The notes beneath the pieces were generated by a model. It had not been told where the DNA came from. It worked only from the letters and a program-made list of their open reading frames with translations, and did no database searches. A stretch of 64,000 bases of DNA from Deltaproteobacteria bacterium. Its GTDB lineage: Bacteria; Myxococcota_A; UBA796; SXON01. The stretch covers positions 1 through 64,000 of the forward strand of contig CANLGL010000022.1 of assembly GCA_947490345.1 (NCBI GenBank), read 5' to 3'. Shown here piece after piece: positions 61,457 to 64,000 of this stretch. Positions within the stretch are counted from its first letter, which is position 1. Each line of letters starts with the position of its first letter. The position numbers and the translations under genes are program-made.

Positions 61457-63978
61457 CACCACTCCGTCGTCAACAGGTCTTCCGTCGTCTTCTGGCCAGC
61501 CGCCGCGGCCTGGCCACCGGGAACCGTGCCCGGCAAGAACGGCATCGCCCTTCCGCCGGACATCGGGCGCCCCGAGGCCTCGTCGATCCCGACGAACGCC
61601 ACGTTGCCGCCCCCCTTCCACTCGCGGTCTGTCTCTTTGGGCACGGCTCGGGCCATATACTGCATCCAGATCGGGAGGGCGGTGTGCCCGCCTGTGGCCT
61701 GGGCGCCCAGCGTGCGAGGGGTGTCGTAGCCGACCCAGACCACCGTCAGCACCGTGGGCGTGTAGCCTGCGAACCAGGCATCGCGATTTTCATTGGTTGT
61801 TCCTGTCTTCCCCGCAACCCGCAAGCCTAGTTTCTGGGCCTTGGCCGCCGTCCCGTTGCTGGCCACCTCGATGAGCATCCAGTTCATGATCTGGGCCACC
61901 GACGGATCCAACACCTGCTCCCACTCGGCCGGCGCCACGAACTGCTCCAGCACGACACCGTCCCGATCGGTGACCTTGTCGACGTAGTGCGGCTCGACGC
62001 GGTGGCCCACCGTCGCGAAGGCGCTGTAGGCCCGACCGAGCTCGGGGATGGTGAGCGAAGCCGAGCCGAGACCCATGGAGAGGTCGACATCCATGTGGCT
62101 CTCGATGCCAAGTCGTCGCGACAGCGCCACGACCGGGTCGAGGCCGATCACGTCCAGGACACGCACGGTGACGACGTTTCGGGACAGCGCCAGCGCTTTG
62201 CGGAGGGTGATGTCCCCGAGGTAGTCCTCGCCGTAGTTGGCAGGCTTCCACAACTGGTTGCGGAGGGTGTTGTAGACCAACGGCGCGTCCTGCACGATGG
62301 TCGCCGTCGTGAACTTCTTGGACTCGATGGCCGCGGCGTACACGATGGGCTTGAACGTGCTGCCGACCTGCCGCTGCGCCTGGGTGGCCCGATTGAACTG
62401 AGTGTCCTGGAAGTCGACACCGCCCACCATGGCGATGACCGCGCCGTCATCGAGCCGATAGCTCCACAGGGCGCCTTGGATCTCCGGCTTCTGGAACAGG
62501 CTGACGGCGGCGAAGGGTCCCGCGCCTGCTTCGGCGTACTTGGCCAGCGCCTCGCTCTTGCGGAAGTCCTGCGCCTCCACCTCGATGGTCACCACGTCGC
62601 CTACGCTGAGCGCGCGCGCCATATCGTCGATCTTCCGACCCTTACGCGGCTCCTCCGGCGTCACCGGGTAGGCCCAGTTGGTCCAGGACAAGGGCATGAT
62701 CCCCGTGACCCCGCCGAGGTCGACGAGCGCGTGCTTCTTCTGGACCTCGGTGACGACGCCGGTGTAGAACTCGCCTTCGACAACGGCGCTGAGCTTGGTG
62801 GCGAGGACCTTTCGGCGCTCCTCCATGGCGGCGGGTTCGAGGTGCTCCGTTGCCCCGCGCCACCCCCCAATCTTCTCCTCCGCGTCGCCGACGCCGCCGG
62901 TGATTGCCCGCTGGGCCTCTTGCTGGAGCGCGAGATCGCAGGTGCTGTGGACGACGAGCCCATCGTTGTAGACCCGATCCTGCCCGTACTTCTCGACGAG
63001 GTAACGGCGGATGTGCTCGGTAAACCACGGCGCCTTGACGAGGAACTCGTTCTTCCTCGCCACGATGAGCAGCTCGGCTTCGTGGGCCTTGTCGCCTTCT
63101 TCCTTGGTGATGACTCCGTTGTCGGTCATCTGGTCGAGCACATACCGCTGGCGCGCCTTGGCTTTTTCGAGGTGGCGGTGGGGGCTGTAGTCGCTGGGAC
63201 GTTGGGGCAACCCGGCGATCATCGCCGCCTCGGCCAACGTGAGGTCCGCGACGTGCTTGCCAAAATACACCCGTGCCGCGGCCTCCACGCCGTAGGCGCC
63301 AGAACCCAGATAGATCTGGTTCAAATACAGGTAGAGGATGTGCTTCTTGTCGAAGGCCTCCTCAACCCGCCACGCCAGCAGGACCTCCTTGATCTTGCGG
63401 GTGAAGGTCTTTTCGTTGGTGAGCAAGAAGGCGCGAGCCACCTGCTGGGTGATGGTCGATGCGCCTTGCGCCTTTTTCCCCGCCAGCGCGTTGCGCCCGA
63501 CCGCGCGCACGATGCCCATGTAGTCGATGCCGCCGTGCTCATAGAAGGAGGCATCCTCCGCTGAGATGAAGGCGTCGAGCAAAACCTGTGGCATGGCGTC
63601 CAACTCGACGACGTAGCGGCGCTTCTCGTAGATCTCCCCCATCAGCTCGCCGTGCTGGTCGTAGACCACGGTCACCGTCGGGGGGCGGTACGCGCCGAGG
63701 GTCTCCACGCTCGGCAGCTCTCGCGAGTAATACCAGCCAGCCCCGAAGATCCCGATCGCACAGCCGACGGCGACCACCAGACCGAAGGTGGCACTGCCCG
63801 CGAACCCCGCCGACAGCCACCGCCGCAGTCGGCTCCGCGGCTTTGCTTTCGGCGCCGGCGCCTTCTTGCCCGGAGCAGACCTGCCCGAGGCGGGCGGAAG
63901 CGGGGGACCCCCTCCCCCCGGGGGAGCGAGGATCGGCCGCACCGGGCGTGGCCGCGGCGGCGGCAACGGCGTGCCCAT
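61456..63978 (-). CDS. mrcA: Class A penicillin-binding protein (PBP1A)
   Basis: Peptidoglycan glycosyltransferase/transpeptidase of 840 residues. A Pro-rich cytoplasmic head and basic segment precede one membrane helix (ATFGLVVAVGCAIGIFGAGW). The GT51 domain has ISAEDASFYEHGGID and QGASTITQQVARAFLL. An OB-like insert (VVTEVQKKHALVDLGGVTG) follows, then the transpeptidase motifs GSTFKP (SxxK), SRN (SxN) and KTGTT. All catalytic residues are intact. The N-terminus is complete in the window. Confidence 0.95.
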   Translation of the reverse strand: MGTPLPPPRPRPVRPILAPPGGGGPPLPPASGRSAPGKKAPAPKAKPRSRLRRWLSAGFAGSATFGLVVAVGCAIGIFGAGWYYSRELPSVETLGAYRPPTVTVVYDQHGELMGEIYEKRRYVVELDAMPQVLLDAFISAEDASFYEHGGIDYMGIVRAVGRNALAGKKAQGASTITQQVARAFLLTNEKTFTRKIKEVLLAWRVEEAFDKKHILYLYLNQIYLGSGAYGVEAAARVYFGKHVADLTLAEAAMIAGLPQRPSDYSPHRHLEKAKARQRYVLDQMTDNGVITKEEGDKAHEAELLIVARKNEFLVKAPWFTEHIRRYLVEKYGQDRVYNDGLVVHSTCDLALQQEAQRAITGGVGDAEEKIGGWRGATEHLEPAAMEERRKVLATKLSAVVEGEFYTGVVTEVQKKHALVDLGGVTGIMPLSWTNWAYPVTPEEPRKGRKIDDMARALSVGDVVTIEVEAQDFRKSEALAKYAEAGAGPFAAVSLFQKPEIQGALWSYRLDDGAVIAMVGGVDFQDTQFNRATQAQRQVGSTFKPIVYAAAIESKKFTTATIVQDAPLVYNTLRNQLWKPANYGEDYLGDITLRKALALSRNVVTVRVLDVIGLDPVVALSRRLGIESHMDVDLSMGLGSASLTIPELGRAYSAFATVGHRVEPHYVDKVTDRDGVVLEQFVAPAEWEQVLDPSVAQIMNWMLIEVASNGTAAKAQKLGLRVAGKTGTTNENRDAWFAGYTPTVLTVVWVGYDTPRTLGAQATGGHTALPIWMQYMARAVPKETDREWKGGGNVAFVGIDEASGRPMSGGRAMPFLPGTVPGGQAAAAGQKTTEDLLTTEW

Positions 63979-64000
63979 CTGGGTCAGTTCGTCGCCATCT

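Overview
The window is dense, high-GC bacterial chromosome. It suggests Myxococcota or a related former deltaproteobacterial lineage. Pointers are the many short-signal lipoproteins, Asp/Cys-rich metal-binding repeat proteins (MopE-like and TSP3-like), FG-GAP and formylglycine-enzyme-like surface proteins, an Hsp70 followed by a small J-like protein, the rho-rpmE-prfA-prmC order, and frequent ATGA/GTGA gene overlaps. No rRNA, tRNA, phage, complete insertion sequence or CRISPR array was recognised. GTG and TTG starts are common.

Layout. 1-5.4 kb: a partial sulfatase lipoprotein, an outer-membrane protein, a lipoprotein coupled to ligA, and an SCP2-like protein. 5.4-9.2 kb: an FG-GAP remnant, then rho-like, rpmE (type B), prfA and prmC. 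9.2-9.75 kb: repeat-rich intergenic region with a four-helix-bundle gene remnant. 9.8-15.2 kb: dnaE, a periplasmic protein and an AI-2E-family permease in one overlapping minus-strand operon. 15-20 kb: a membrane protein, an HDOD protein, a DUF4336/MarR divergent pair and a membrane-anchored phosphatase. 20-24.8 kb: two GH57 proteins and a GalT-like protein. 24.9-29.9 kb: purine catabolism (puuD diverging from allB and an allantoicase/OHCU decarboxylase fusion) plus a pseudouridine synthase. 30-39.6 kb: a large MopE-like lipoprotein, an rRNA methylase, an Hsp70 operon with an internal deletion, a PH-domain protein and a TSP3 repeat protein. 39.6-49 kb: small metabolic genes, a PLP decarboxylase, a K+ channel, a Tat aminotransferase, folE with an ABC transporter pair, a TPR protein, a CoaB-like protein and Uma2. 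49-53.4 kb: two lipoproteins, cysC and a membrane protein. 53.4-57.7 kb: nucleoside and base salvage (punA-cdd; upp-hpt-ridA-rnd). 57.7-64 kb: envelope proteins, HU and PBP1A.

Two themes stand out. First, several proteins keep the family fold but lack key catalytic residues: a Rho without its Walker A lysine at the canonical rho locus, a GH57 with Cys for the nucleophile Glu, a GalT with Leu for the nucleophile His, a glutaredoxin without Cys, and an Hsp70 gene missing most of its ATPase domain. Second, two families of dispersed, structured intergenic repeats are visible. One has three copies (near 9.4, 33.2 and 50.9 kb), each with four ~22-25 nt units arranged as two direct pairs at 31-32 bp phasing, inverted around a core containing a GTTGGTTCG-like sequence. 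The other has two copies (near 26.2 and 51.9 kb) of a ~170 bp double-hairpin element immediately upstream of plus-strand genes. These repeats are the best candidates for something undescribed.
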